This document shows positions 1 through 6,265 of a stretch of DNA of 11,136 bases, piece by piece. The stretch lies in contig SLIW01000517.1 of assembly GCA_007135435.1 (NCBI GenBank), forward strand, positions 1-11,136, in the 5' to 3' direction. A program made the position numbers and the translations under genes. Every line of letters starts with the position of its first letter. The first letter of the stretch is position 1. Under the pieces are notes generated by a model. That model made no database searches. It saw nothing but the letters and a program-made list of their open reading frames with translations, and was not told where the DNA came from. This stretch comes from Natronomonas sp. (GTDB lineage Archaea > Halobacteriota > Halobacteria > Halobacteriales > Haloarculaceae).

Positions 1-490
1 CGTACGGGTGCTGTCGCGGGAGCCCGACCAGACCTCCGACGCTGGCGACGTTGAGGAGGACGCCACCGGAGCCGGCCGCCGAGTCCTTCAGCGACGACTC
101 CGCCGCCCGCGCACAGGCGAACGCCCCGCCGAGGTTGACGTCCATCACCTGCTCGAAGCCCTCGTCGCTCACCGCCTCCGGGGTCCCCAGGGCCGCCGCC
201 GGGTTGATGCCGGCGTTGTTCACGACCACGTCGACGCCGAGGTCCGAGGCGATGCGATCGAAGCACTCGGCGACGGCGTCACCGTCGGCGACGTCGAGGG
301 TCTCCACGCGGCTATCGACGCCCCGTTCCCGGATCTCGTCTACCACGCGTCGCACGGCGTCCTCGGTCCGGGCGAGCGGCACCACGTCCGCGCCCGCGTC
401 GGCGAATCCCAGCGCGATCGCCCGGCCGATGCCACGGGAGCCGCCGGTCACCACGGCCGTCCGGCCCGAGAGGTCGACCTCCAGTGTCAT
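1..490 (-). CDS. SDR-family NAD(P)-dependent oxidoreductase, 3' end cut by window
   Basis: This is the N-terminal 163 residues of a classical short-chain dehydrogenase/reductase, a cytoplasmic Rossmann-fold NAD(P)-dependent oxidoreductase. The ATG at 490 gives MTLEVDLSGRTAVVTGG, followed by the cofactor motif TGGSRGIG (residues 15-22). NNAG is at 91-94, and Ser150 in NVASVGG is the catalytic serine. Tyr163 is the last complete codon in the window and lies exactly 13 residues after Ser150, matching the classical Ser-(x12)-Tyr spacing. The YxxxK lysine and C-terminal substrate region lie outside. Family members reduce or oxidise many alcohols, ketones, sugars and acyl chains (3-oxoacyl-ACP reductase is the commonest label), so the substrate cannot be assigned. 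A TATA-like CTTTTGCC centred 27 bp upstream supports this start and a leaderless transcript. The gene diverges from rpoL. Confidence 0.9.
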   Translation of the reverse strand, partial: MTLEVDLSGRTAVVTGGSRGIGRAIALGFADAGADVVPLARTEDAVRRVVDEIRERGVDSRVETLDVADGDAVAECFDRIASDLGVDVVVNNAGINPAAALGTPEAVSDEGFEQVMDVNLGGAFACARAAESSLKDSAAGSGGVLLNVASVGGLVGLPRQHPY

Positions 491-512
491 GACCGGACGT
501 CGCGCGCCCGCC

Positions 513-520
513 GGCAAAAG
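513..520 (-). promoter_or_regulatory. TATA-like promoter of the SDR gene
   Basis: On the minus strand the box reads CTTTTGCC, centred near 517, about 27 bp before the ATG at 490. That spacing is typical of leaderless haloarchaeal transcripts. The surrounding 16 bp (511-526) match the upstream tandem-repeat unit at 14 of 16 positions. Confidence 0.5.
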
Positions 521-546
521 CGTACCCGTCCTGCAGGCGATCCCGG

Positions 547-631
547 CCGAAACGTACTCCCGACCGAAACGTACGCCCGGCAAAAACGTACGCCCGACCG
601 AAACGTACGCCCGGCAAAAACGTACGCCCGC
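547..631. repeat. 17-bp tandem repeat array (5 units; two 34-bp double units)
   Basis: Five back-to-back 17-bp units alternate between ccgaaacgtacgcccgg and caaaaacgtacgcccga. This gives two 34-bp double units at 564-597 and 598-631 that differ only in the last base, preceded by one variant unit at 547-563. The shared core acgtac starts at 569, 586, 603 and 620, with acgtact at 552. Degenerate copies follow at about 644-660 and 661-677, and a promoter-proximal copy lies at 511-526. On the minus strand each caaaaacgtac unit reads as a T-tract resembling the SDR promoter box. The array fills most of the gap between the divergent SDR and rpoL genes. Confidence 0.85.
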
Positions 632-773
632 CCGAGATTCTGTCCGAAACGCACCCTCGCCCGAAACGTATCCGTTCCCGTGCCACGACCCCGTGACGCC
701 CGAGGTGCGACGCCCCCGTCGTTGCGGACCGTCTTCGTAACGCTCATACGGTCGTTCGGTCTAGTAACCGGAA

Positions 774-1058
774 ATGGACCTTCGCGTCATCGAGAACCTG
801 GAGACCGAACTGTCGATCGAGATTCAGGGAGAGGACCACACCTTCATGAACGTCCTGAAGGGGGCGCTCCTGGAGGTCGAGGGGGTCACCGCCGCCACCT
901 ACGACATGAACCCGGAACAGTCCGGCGGCCAGACCGACCCCGTGGTCACCGTCAAGACCGACGGCAGCATCGAGCCGCTCGACGCCCTCGAGGAGGCGGC
1001 CGGGGGCGTCCGCGAGAAGACCCAGGCCTTCCGCGACGCGTTCGAGTCGGCCGCCTGA
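774..1058 (+). CDS. rpoL: DNA-directed RNA polymerase subunit Rpo11 (RpoL)
   Basis: This 94-residue protein is the archaeal RNA polymerase subunit L/Rpo11, homologous to eukaryotic Rpb11 and to the bacterial alpha N-terminal domain. It pairs with Rpo3 to form the assembly platform of the enzyme. The family signature [26 protein letters not shown] (shown here as [11 protein letters not shown] then the following turn) lies at residues 22-47. A helical C-terminal tail ends in [10 protein letters not shown]. Length is normal for the family. The start [20 protein letters not shown] is the usual N-terminus, and the ATG has only a weak TATA-like tcatac about 27 bp upstream. The gene stands alone, divergent from the SDR gene and convergent with hisF. 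It is a housekeeping gene, and the assignment is firm. Confidence 0.95.
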   Translation: MDLRVIENLETELSIEIQGEDHTFMNVLKGALLEVEGVTAATYDMNPEQSGGQTDPVVTVKTDGSIEPLDALEEAAGGVREKTQAFRDAFESAA

Positions 1059-1141
1059 TCCTGGCTGGCACCACTCTTCTCCCTCGTCGGTCCGCTCACG
1101 GGCCGGTCCCAGGCGTCGAACCATCCCAGCGCGAACTCCTT

Positions 1142-1195
1142 TCGAACGGCGCGAACAGAATCAGTAAGATCTCTTCTCGAGCGGCGCGAACAGAA
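1142..1195. repeat. Spaced direct repeat in the rpoL-hisF convergent gap
   Basis: Two 19-bp copies, tcgaacggcgcgaacagaa (1142-1160) and tcgagcggcgcgaacagaa (1177-1195), differ at one base and start 35 bp apart. They lie in the 218-bp space between two convergent genes, where no other gene is evident. Confidence 0.7.
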
Positions 1196-1209
1196 CGGCT
1201 CTCGTTCTG
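1191..1209. terminator. Possible hairpin between convergent rpoL and hisF
   Basis: The segment cagaacg (1191-1197) pairs perfectly with cgttctg (1203-1209) around the 5-base loop gctct. The hairpin overlaps the second copy of the direct repeat. Its position between two converging 3' ends fits a transcript-end or RNA-processing structure. No T-tract follows, and archaeal termination mainly uses T-tracts, so the role is uncertain. Confidence 0.3.
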
Positions 1210-1276
1210 GGGCGATTTCGAAGCCGCGCCGGGATCGCCTCCGCCAGCCTGATCGACCGGTCGGGTCCCTCCGTCG

Positions 1277-2092
1277 TCAGATCCGCATCGGCAGTCCGCG
1301 TTCCTCGAGGTACCGCTTGACCTCGTCGACCCCGTAGTCGCCGAAGTGGAAGATCGAGGCCGCGAGCGCCGCGTCGGCGCCGGCCTCCAGGAAGACCTCC
1401 TCCATGTGGGCGGGTGACCCACAGCCCGAGGAGGCGATTACCGGCGTCGGGACGTTGTCGCAGACGGCCTTCGTCAGGGGGACGTCGTAGCCGTCCTTCG
1501 TGCCGTCGGCGTCGATGGAGTTCACGAACAGCTCCCCGGCGCCCCGATCGGCCGCCTCCCTGGCCCACTCGACGACGTCGACGCCGGTCCCCTCGCGACC
1601 GCCCTTGACGGTGCACTCGAACCAGCAGGACTCCCCGTCCGCCTGTGCGTAGTACTCGCCCTCCTCATCGTAGCGGCGCTTCGCGTCGACGGAGATGACG
1701 ATGCACTGGCTGCCGAAGGCGGCCGCGCCCTCGCCGACCAGCTCCGGCCGCTGCAGCGCGGCCGTATTGATCGACACCTTGTCGGCGCCGGCACGGAGTG
1801 TCTCCTTGATGTCTTCCCGCGTGCGGATGCCGCCGCCCACCGTCAGCGGGATGAAGCACTCGTCGGCGACCGCCGAGACGGTGTCGAGCATCGTCTCGCG
1901 GCCCTCCGCCGAGGCGGTGATGTCCAGGAAGACGAACTCGTCGGCGCCCGCCTCGTTGTACTTGCGGGCGAGCTCGACGGGGTCGCCCGTGTACCGCAGG
2001 TCCCGGAAGTTCACCCCGGTGTAGACCGCGGCGTTCCCCTCGTCGTCGAGGTCGACGTCGATGCAGGGGATGATCCGCTTCGTGAGGGGCAT
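1277..2092 (-). CDS. hisF: Imidazole glycerol phosphate synthase subunit HisF
   Basis: HisF is the cyclase subunit of imidazole glycerol phosphate synthase. With HisH-derived ammonia it converts PRFAR into imidazole glycerol phosphate and AICAR, linking histidine and purine synthesis. The 271-residue (beta/alpha)8 barrel starts [14 protein letters not shown]. Catalytic Asp12 is in the PCID motif, and the second acid Asp136 is in ISVDAKRR. Phosphate-binding loops TVGGGIR (84-90), GGREGTG and ASSGCG are present, and [12 protein letters not shown] covers the conserved SIDxDGT loop. Length is slightly above the bacterial ~253 because of an acidic insert after DAKRR. The open frame extends upstream to 2317 through the 24-bp repeat, but the conserved start and a TTTTGAT box about 30 bp upstream favour 2092. 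No other his genes lie within the window. Confidence 0.96.
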   Translation of the reverse strand: MPLTKRIIPCIDVDLDDEGNAAVYTGVNFRDLRYTGDPVELARKYNEAGADEFVFLDITASAEGRETMLDTVSAVADECFIPLTVGGGIRTREDIKETLRAGADKVSINTAALQRPELVGEGAAAFGSQCIVISVDAKRRYDEEGEYYAQADGESCWFECTVKGGREGTGVDVVEWAREAADRGAGELFVNSIDADGTKDGYDVPLTKAVCDNVPTPVIASSGCGSPAHMEEVFLEAGADAALAASIFHFGDYGVDEVKRYLEERGLPMRI

Positions 2093-2120
2093 CTCGTGTG
2101 ACAGGGTAGGACCCGTGGGC

Positions 2121-2127
2121 ATCAAAA
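2121..2127 (-). promoter_or_regulatory. TATA-like promoter of hisF
   Basis: On the minus strand TTTTGAT is centred about 32 bp before the hisF ATG. This predicts a transcript with at most a few leader bases. No Shine-Dalgarno sequence is visible, consistent with near-leaderless initiation. Confidence 0.45.
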
Positions 2128-2210
2128 GCCGTGTGGTCGCCGTCGGCGTACCCACTGACCGATATGGGTGCGAGCGTGGTGTGAGGTGCCAGTGGGTGAT
2201 GCCGGAGTCC

Positions 2211-2258
2211 ACGCAGTCCAGAAACAACCACTCCACACAGTCCAGAAACAACCACTCC
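2211..2258. repeat. 24-bp tandem duplication between hisF and the redoxin gene
   Basis: Two adjacent 24-bp copies (2211-2234 and 2235-2258) share the core cagtccagaaacaacc and differ at one base (acgcag versus acacag). They lie in the 253-bp divergent gap between hisF and the thioredoxin-like gene, outside the predicted hisF promoter. The repeat keeps a minus-strand frame open (EWLFLDCV twice), but I see no sign that it is translated. Confidence 0.85.
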
Positions 2259-2345
2259 GCCGACGTGCAGGAACGAACTCGACCAGGAGTCCACCGATTG
2301 AGGAGACGGGGGAACATTCACAGGACCCGGGTCCGATGTCCCGAT

Positions 2346-2915
2346 ATGGCGCTCGAATCCGAGACCGAGGCGCTCGAACGTGGCGACGTCGCGCCGTCGT
2401 TCGAACTCGAGGGGACCGACGGCCGGACGTACAGTCTCGAGGACTTCGCCGATGACGAGGCCCTGCTCGTGGTCTTCATGTGCAACCACTGTCCGTACGT
2501 GGTGGCGAAGTTCGAGACGATGAACGCCATCGACGACGACTACGACGACGTCTCGGTCGTGGGGATCAACCCGAACGACGAGGAGCAGTACCCCGAGGAC
2601 TCCTTCGAGAAGATGGTCGAGTACGTCGAGGACGGGCAGGTCGACATCACGGCCTACCTCCGCGACGAGAGCCAGGAGGTCGCCCGGGCGTACGGTGCGG
2701 TCTGCACGCCGGACCCGTTCCTCCTCCGGAACGACGACGGCACGTTCCGACTCGCCTACCACGGTCGGTTCGACGACGCGACCAACCCCGACGACGAACC
2801 GTCCGGCGAGCCGGGCTTCGAGATGCGCGAGGCCATCGAGGCGGTCCTCGCCGGCGAGGAGCCGACCGACGAGTTCCGTCCCTCACGGGGTTGCTCGGTC
2901 AAGTGGCGGAACTGA
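2346..2915 (+). CDS. Thioredoxin-fold redoxin family protein (AhpC/TSA-like)
   Basis: This 189-residue cytoplasmic protein has a thioredoxin fold of the redoxin/AhpC-TSA type. The N-terminal APSFELEGTDGRTYSLEDF (residues 16-34) is the usual redoxin opening. FMCNHCPYV (44-52) places a Cys46-x-x-Cys49 pair at the start of the active-site helix. GAVCTPDPF (117-125) contains the cis-proline loop with a further Cys120. The C-terminal block RPSRGCSVKW (178-187) is characteristic of this subfamily and adds Cys183. The family is thought to act in thiol-disulfide exchange or peroxide handling, but its partner is not known from the sequence. The ATG at 2346 begins MALESETEALERGD. An ATG at 2336 is out of frame. 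Only a weak A/T-rich stretch (aacattc, about 2313-2319) could serve as promoter. Confidence 0.85.
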   Translation: MALESETEALERGDVAPSFELEGTDGRTYSLEDFADDEALLVVFMCNHCPYVVAKFETMNAIDDDYDDVSVVGINPNDEEQYPEDSFEKMVEYVEDGQVDITAYLRDESQEVARAYGAVCTPDPFLLRNDDGTFRLAYHGRFDDATNPDDEPSGEPGFEMREAIEAVLAGEEPTDEFRPSRGCSVKWRN

Positions 2916-3039
2916 GGGTGGCCGTCTGCTGTCGAGACTCGGTCAGGTCGAGCACCTCCAGACGTCCACCCGCAGGTGAAGGTCAGTAGTCCGGGGACCG
3001 GGAATCTTAAACCAGCAATCCAAGACACGTTGACAAGAA

Positions 3040-3081
3040 CGGGGTCGAAAATCTGACTGCCATCAAACCGTAACGACCCCG
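3040..3081. other. Inverted repeat in the 250-bp convergent gap
   Basis: The 8-bp arms cggggtcg (3040-3047) and cgaccccg (3074-3081) enclose a 26-base loop. They lie between the redoxin gene and the 3' end of the propeller gene, where base composition begins to fall. They could form a weak transcript-end structure, mark a boundary of the low-GC segment, or be chance. The rest of 2916-3165 shows no gene, RNA or longer repeat. Confidence 0.3.
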
Positions 3082-3165
3082 AAGAACGAGACGATTGACG
3101 ACGCTGCCACTGAATTTGAACTCACGTGGGAAGGGAAACGAGCACCGTGTGACTGAGGTTGGTGT

Positions 3166-4389
3166 TTACCGACCTCGGGTAGCCGATCCGTTGACCGGAC
3201 GTACGGCGATACCGTGGAAGTCGCTGTTATCGTTGTCTACATCCGGCGTAATAGTGCTTACCCGTTCCCGTCCCGCGACGTCCCAGACGGCGAACCCTGG
3301 GTTGACCCCGGTGGCGGCGTGCGGGTCGCCGGAGACCGGGTTCGGCCCTCGAAGCGTTCCGAACATGTACCGCTCGTCCGGTGACGTCCAGAGTATATCG
3401 GGCGCGTCGCTGTCTTCGGGTTCTACGTCGTCGACGGGACCGAAACTCTCGATTTCCTTTTTGACCTCGTCATTATCCATATCAACGATGACACCGTCGT
3501 TGGTCTCTCGGTTAACTATCCACAGCTCACGCTCGCCGTCGACTACGGTCGGCCACACACCATGTGCATCGATCCCGTGGGTAGATTCACCTGCGACACG
3601 GATACTGTCATCGGTGGTATCAAGAACGTAGAACTCGCCCACGCCCTCCTCACCCTCATCAGGAGCAGATGGCAGCCCGGCCGTGAGATAGAACTTGTGC
3701 TCGGTCGGATGAGGAATCGTCCCGCAGTTCGCGGGGAGTTCGTTCCCGCTCCAGGCGTTAACTACCTCGAACTCGGTATGGTCTACAATCACGACGCCCC
3801 CGTTGTGATAACTCGGTCCGAGAGTGTGCATCGACCTACCCTGGTGGTCGTAGTCGTGACATATCGGTGCGCCCCCCTCTTCGGTGAGTCCATCGATATC
3901 CTCATTTACTTGGATTCGATCATCGATCTCGAACTCCTCGAGCCGGAGGTCAGCGTTGATGCGGACTATTTCACTATTTCCGATGACGTCCACGTGAATG
4001 TATTCATCGTTGGGCGAAAAACCGGCGAAGTGGGAACCAGGGCCGGTATCGAGCACGTCCAAAACACGTCGGCTCGGCGCGTGGAGCACGGCCACGTCAC
4101 CAGAGCCGGTGTTCGCCGTCACGGCGTACTTGTAGTCCGACGAGAAGTGGAGCATATGCGGGGTCTCGATCCCGTACTCTCCCAGGGAAACGACGTCGTG
4201 TTTGCGCCATTCGGGGTGGTCTCGTCCTCGTTTATGTGGCCGATAGACATACAGCGTATCCGTTCCCTGATCGGCGGCCCATACCTCATACGGTGGTCGC
4301 CCGTGCCCGCTCGAAATACCAGCCAGTGCGCCGAAGGCGATACCCCCTGTGGTGGCTCTGAGCAAACCACGCCTGCCGATTCGTGACAT
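3166..4389 (-). CDS. Tat-exported seven-bladed beta-propeller protein
   Basis: This 407-residue secreted protein has a twin-arginine signal (RIGRRGLLRATTGG, residues 3-16, then a hydrophobic stretch to about 27). The rest divides into seven repeats of about 40-60 residues, beginning near 34, 86, 129, 185, 231, 287 and 340. Each has a strand pattern such as YAVTANTGSGDVAVLHA and a turn such as FSPNDE or TSPDER, as in YncE/YVTN and cytochrome-d1-like propellers. Several repeats place a histidine at the same inner position (His78, 120, 178, 276, 392), with Cys222 and Asp331 in the others. A metal, heme or substrate site is therefore possible, but no function is known. The ATG at 4389 starts directly before the signal. 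An upstream in-frame ATG at 4413 fits the TATA spacing and would add eight residues. Base composition is much lower in GC than the neighbours, suggesting transfer. Confidence 0.8.
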   Translation of the reverse strand: MSRIGRRGLLRATTGGIAFGALAGISSGHGRPPYEVWAADQGTDTLYVYRPHKRGRDHPEWRKHDVVSLGEYGIETPHMLHFSSDYKYAVTANTGSGDVAVLHAPSRRVLDVLDTGPGSHFAGFSPNDEYIHVDVIGNSEIVRINADLRLEEFEIDDRIQVNEDIDGLTEEGGAPICHDYDHQGRSMHTLGPSYHNGGVVIVDHTEFEVVNAWSGNELPANCGTIPHPTEHKFYLTAGLPSAPDEGEEGVGEFYVLDTTDDSIRVAGESTHGIDAHGVWPTVVDGERELWIVNRETNDGVIVDMDNDEVKKEIESFGPVDDVEPEDSDAPDILWTSPDERYMFGTLRGPNPVSGDPHAATGVNPGFAVWDVAGRERVSTITPDVDNDNSDFHGIAVRPVNGSATRGR

Positions 4390-4436
4390 AGCATAGTCAA
4401 GTGTGTAATGCATTCACATACCAGTTTGACTAACGA

Positions 4437-4443
4437 CCAATAT
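4437..4443 (-). promoter_or_regulatory. TATA-like promoter of the propeller gene
   Basis: An aatatt box on the minus strand, centred near 4440, would start transcription near 4413. That position coincides with an upstream in-frame ATG and leaves about 24 leader bases to the preferred ATG at 4389. The propeller gene thus seems to have its own promoter rather than depending on the membrane-protein gene behind it. Confidence 0.4.
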
Positions 4444-4465
4444 TGCAGCTGTCTATGACGTCACG

Positions 4466-4777
4466 TCAGTTCCGGGTCTCGGAGAGTCGCTCCCGCCGGT
4501 AGTAGACGACCCCAGCGAGGAGCCCGACCAGCAGCGCCGGGATCACGTACGGCGGGTGGAACAGCGACAGCCGCAGGTAGTAGGGGAACGACAGACAGAC
4601 CTCCGCGACGGGCGGCTCACGGAAGTCCGCGTAGGAGCCACAGAAGGCTGCGGTGTCCCAGATCCGTGGATCGTTGTTGACCACGGCAATGGCGACCAGG
4701 ATGGCGAACGCGGCGACGAGGGCGATGGCGAGGGCGACGACCTCGTCCAGACCAATCGGCCGGCTGGCCTGCTCCAT
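4466..4777 (-). CDS. Small membrane protein with two predicted helices
   Basis: I do not recognise this 103-residue protein. It begins MEQASRPIGLDEVV. One hydrophobic segment (VVALAIALVAAFAILVAIAVV, about residues 13-33) is followed by a loop of about 40 residues. A second segment (PPYVIPALLVGLLAGVVYY, about 75-93) ends in a basic tail YYRRERLSETRN. The positive C-terminal tail suggests cytoplasmic termini and an external loop. That loop contains two cysteines (in AAFCGSY and AEVCLSF), which could form a disulfide. The open frame continues upstream to 4951 without hydrophobic or conserved character, so the ATG at 4777 is preferred. No clear TATA box is seen. The gene lies 76 bp behind the propeller gene on the same strand and diverges from the M20 gene. 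Confidence 0.6.
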   Translation of the reverse strand: MEQASRPIGLDEVVALAIALVAAFAILVAIAVVNNDPRIWDTAAFCGSYADFREPPVAEVCLSFPYYLRLSLFHPPYVIPALLVGLLAGVVYYRRERLSETRN

Positions 4778-4937
4778 GGCCGCTCGTGCGACGGGAGGGG
4801 TCTTCGACGTTCCGCCGATTCGCGCGACTGAATCATCTGGCGGAATCGTCTCGCCGAATCGTCCCGAGTCCAGGTTCGACCGACCAGACGGAAGTGAGAC
4901 CACCACCTCGAAGACACACCGGGTCCAAGCCACCGCC

Positions 4938-6188
4938 ATGAACGTGGACATCGACCGACTCTGGAGTGACCTCGAGACGAACGGTGGGTTCGGCGCGACG
5001 GTCCGCGACCCGCCCGACCGGTGGGGCCGGACGGTCCGTTGCGGGTCGGAGGCGAACCGCCGCGCTCGCGAGTACCTCGTCGAGCGACTGGAAGACGCCG
5101 ACCTCGAGGTCCGGGTCGACGCCGTCGGGAACGTCGCCGGCCGGTGGACGCCGCCGGGCGCCGACCCGGATGCGGACCCGGTCGCGGCTGGCAGTCACCT
5201 CGACTCGGTGCCGGACGGCGGCATCTTCGACGGGCCGCTTGGCGTGTACGCCGCCCTCGAGGCCGTTCGGGCGATGCAGGAGGCGGGCGTCGAGCTGCAG
5301 CGGCCGATCGAGGTGGTCTCCTTCACCGAGGAAGAGGGCGGGCGCTTCGCGGACGGCCTGCTGGGCTCGTCGGTCGCAGCGGGCGAACGGTCCCTCGACC
5401 AGGCGCTGGCGCTCTCCGACGGCGAGACGACACTCGAGGAGGCACTCGACGTGATCGGCTTCCGCGGCGAGGGACGGCTGGACGCCGCCGCCTGGGACGC
5501 CTGGCTCGAGCTCCACGTCGAGCAGCACACGGAGCTCGAGCGGGTGGGCCTCCAGGCGGGCATCGTCACGGACATCACCGGCATCACCCACTGCACGGTG
5601 ACCATCACGGGGGAGGCGAACCACGCCGGGACGACGCCCATGGCAGAGCGGACCGACGCGCTCGCGGCGGCGAGCGAGCTGGTCCTGGCGGTCGAGGCCG
5701 CCGCCACCGAGCGGACGGAGGTCGACGAGGCGGCCGTCGGGACGGTCGGCAGCGTGCGCGTCGAGCCGAACGCGACGAACGTCGTCCCGGGGGTGGTCGA
5801 ACTGGGGATCGACGTCCGCAGCGTCGAGACCGACTCCATGGACCAGGTCGTCGCGGCGTGCCGCGGGGAGCTGTCGCGGCTCGAGGCAGAACGAGGTGTC
5901 GAGACCACGTTCGAGCGGCCCTTCCACCTCGAGCCGACGCCGATGGCCGACCGCTGTCGCGCCGCGCTGGAGGCGGGCGCTGCAGGGGCGGGCGTCGTGG
6001 CGACGTCGCTGCACTCCGGGGCGGCCCACGACTCGATGCACGTGGCTCGGGTCACGGACGCCGGGATGCTGTTCGCGCCCTCTCGAGACGGGGTCTCCCA
6101 CAACCCCCGCGAGTGGACCGACCCCGGCGACTGCGCCGCCGCGACCCGGGTGCTGTCTGGCGCGCTGGCGAAGCTGGCGGGTGTGTGA
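4938..6188 (+). CDS. M20-family Zn-dependent amidohydrolase (N-carbamoyl-amino acid hydrolase / allantoate amidohydrolase type)
   Basis: This 416-residue cytoplasmic enzyme belongs to the AllC/HyuC branch of the M20 metallopeptidase family. The family hydrolyses N-carbamoyl amino acids, allantoate or ureidoglycolate, releasing ammonia and CO2. Metal-site residues are visible: His87 in GSHLDSVPDGG, bridging Asp98 in IFDGPLGV, Glu132/Glu133 in TEEEGGRF, His193 in ELHVEQH and His388 in SHNPREW. The lid/dimerisation domain carries the usual NHAGTTPM (228-235) and RVEPNATNVVPG. HSGAAHDSMHVAR, before the end, is also typical. Length matches the family. The start MNVDIDRLWSDLE was chosen because the upstream extension (to 4653) overlaps the divergent membrane gene and lacks conservation. 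Which carbamoyl substrate is used cannot be told. No hydantoinase, uricase or allantoinase gene is adjacent. Confidence 0.88.
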   Translation: MNVDIDRLWSDLETNGGFGATVRDPPDRWGRTVRCGSEANRRAREYLVERLEDADLEVRVDAVGNVAGRWTPPGADPDADPVAAGSHLDSVPDGGIFDGPLGVYAALEAVRAMQEAGVELQRPIEVVSFTEEEGGRFADGLLGSSVAAGERSLDQALALSDGETTLEEALDVIGFRGEGRLDAAAWDAWLELHVEQHTELERVGLQAGIVTDITGITHCTVTITGEANHAGTTPMAERTDALAAASELVLAVEAAATERTEVDEAAVGTVGSVRVEPNATNVVPGVVELGIDVRSVETDSMDQVVAACRGELSRLEAERGVETTFERPFHLEPTPMADRCRAALEAGAAGAGVVATSLHSGAAHDSMHVARVTDAGMLFAPSRDGVSHNPREWTDPGDCAAATRVLSGALAKLAGV

Positions 6189-6265
6189 GACCGGTTCGGA
6201 GAGACTGGTATCTGGCGGGTGACGACTATCCAGCCTCTCGCGGATGACGCCGACCTGTCCGACGG

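Noticed and set aside
547..631. CRISPR array
   Set aside because: The 17-bp units are directly adjacent with no unique spacers, so this is a simple tandem repeat.
8..1252. Plus-strand frame of 414 codons across the SDR gene, repeat array and rpoL
   Set aside because: It is antisense to the SDR gene and out of frame with rpoL, with Arg-rich content. The long frame is a GC-rich artefact helped by the 17-bp repeats.
2093..2317. N-terminal extension of HisF
   Set aside because: The extension crosses the tandem duplication and the hisF TATA-like box, and the conserved HisF N-terminus begins at 2092.
4833..6101. Minus-strand frame of 422 codons opposite the M20 gene
   Set aside because: Low-complexity Arg/Asp/Val composition and no motifs, while the plus strand carries all M20 metal-site residues.
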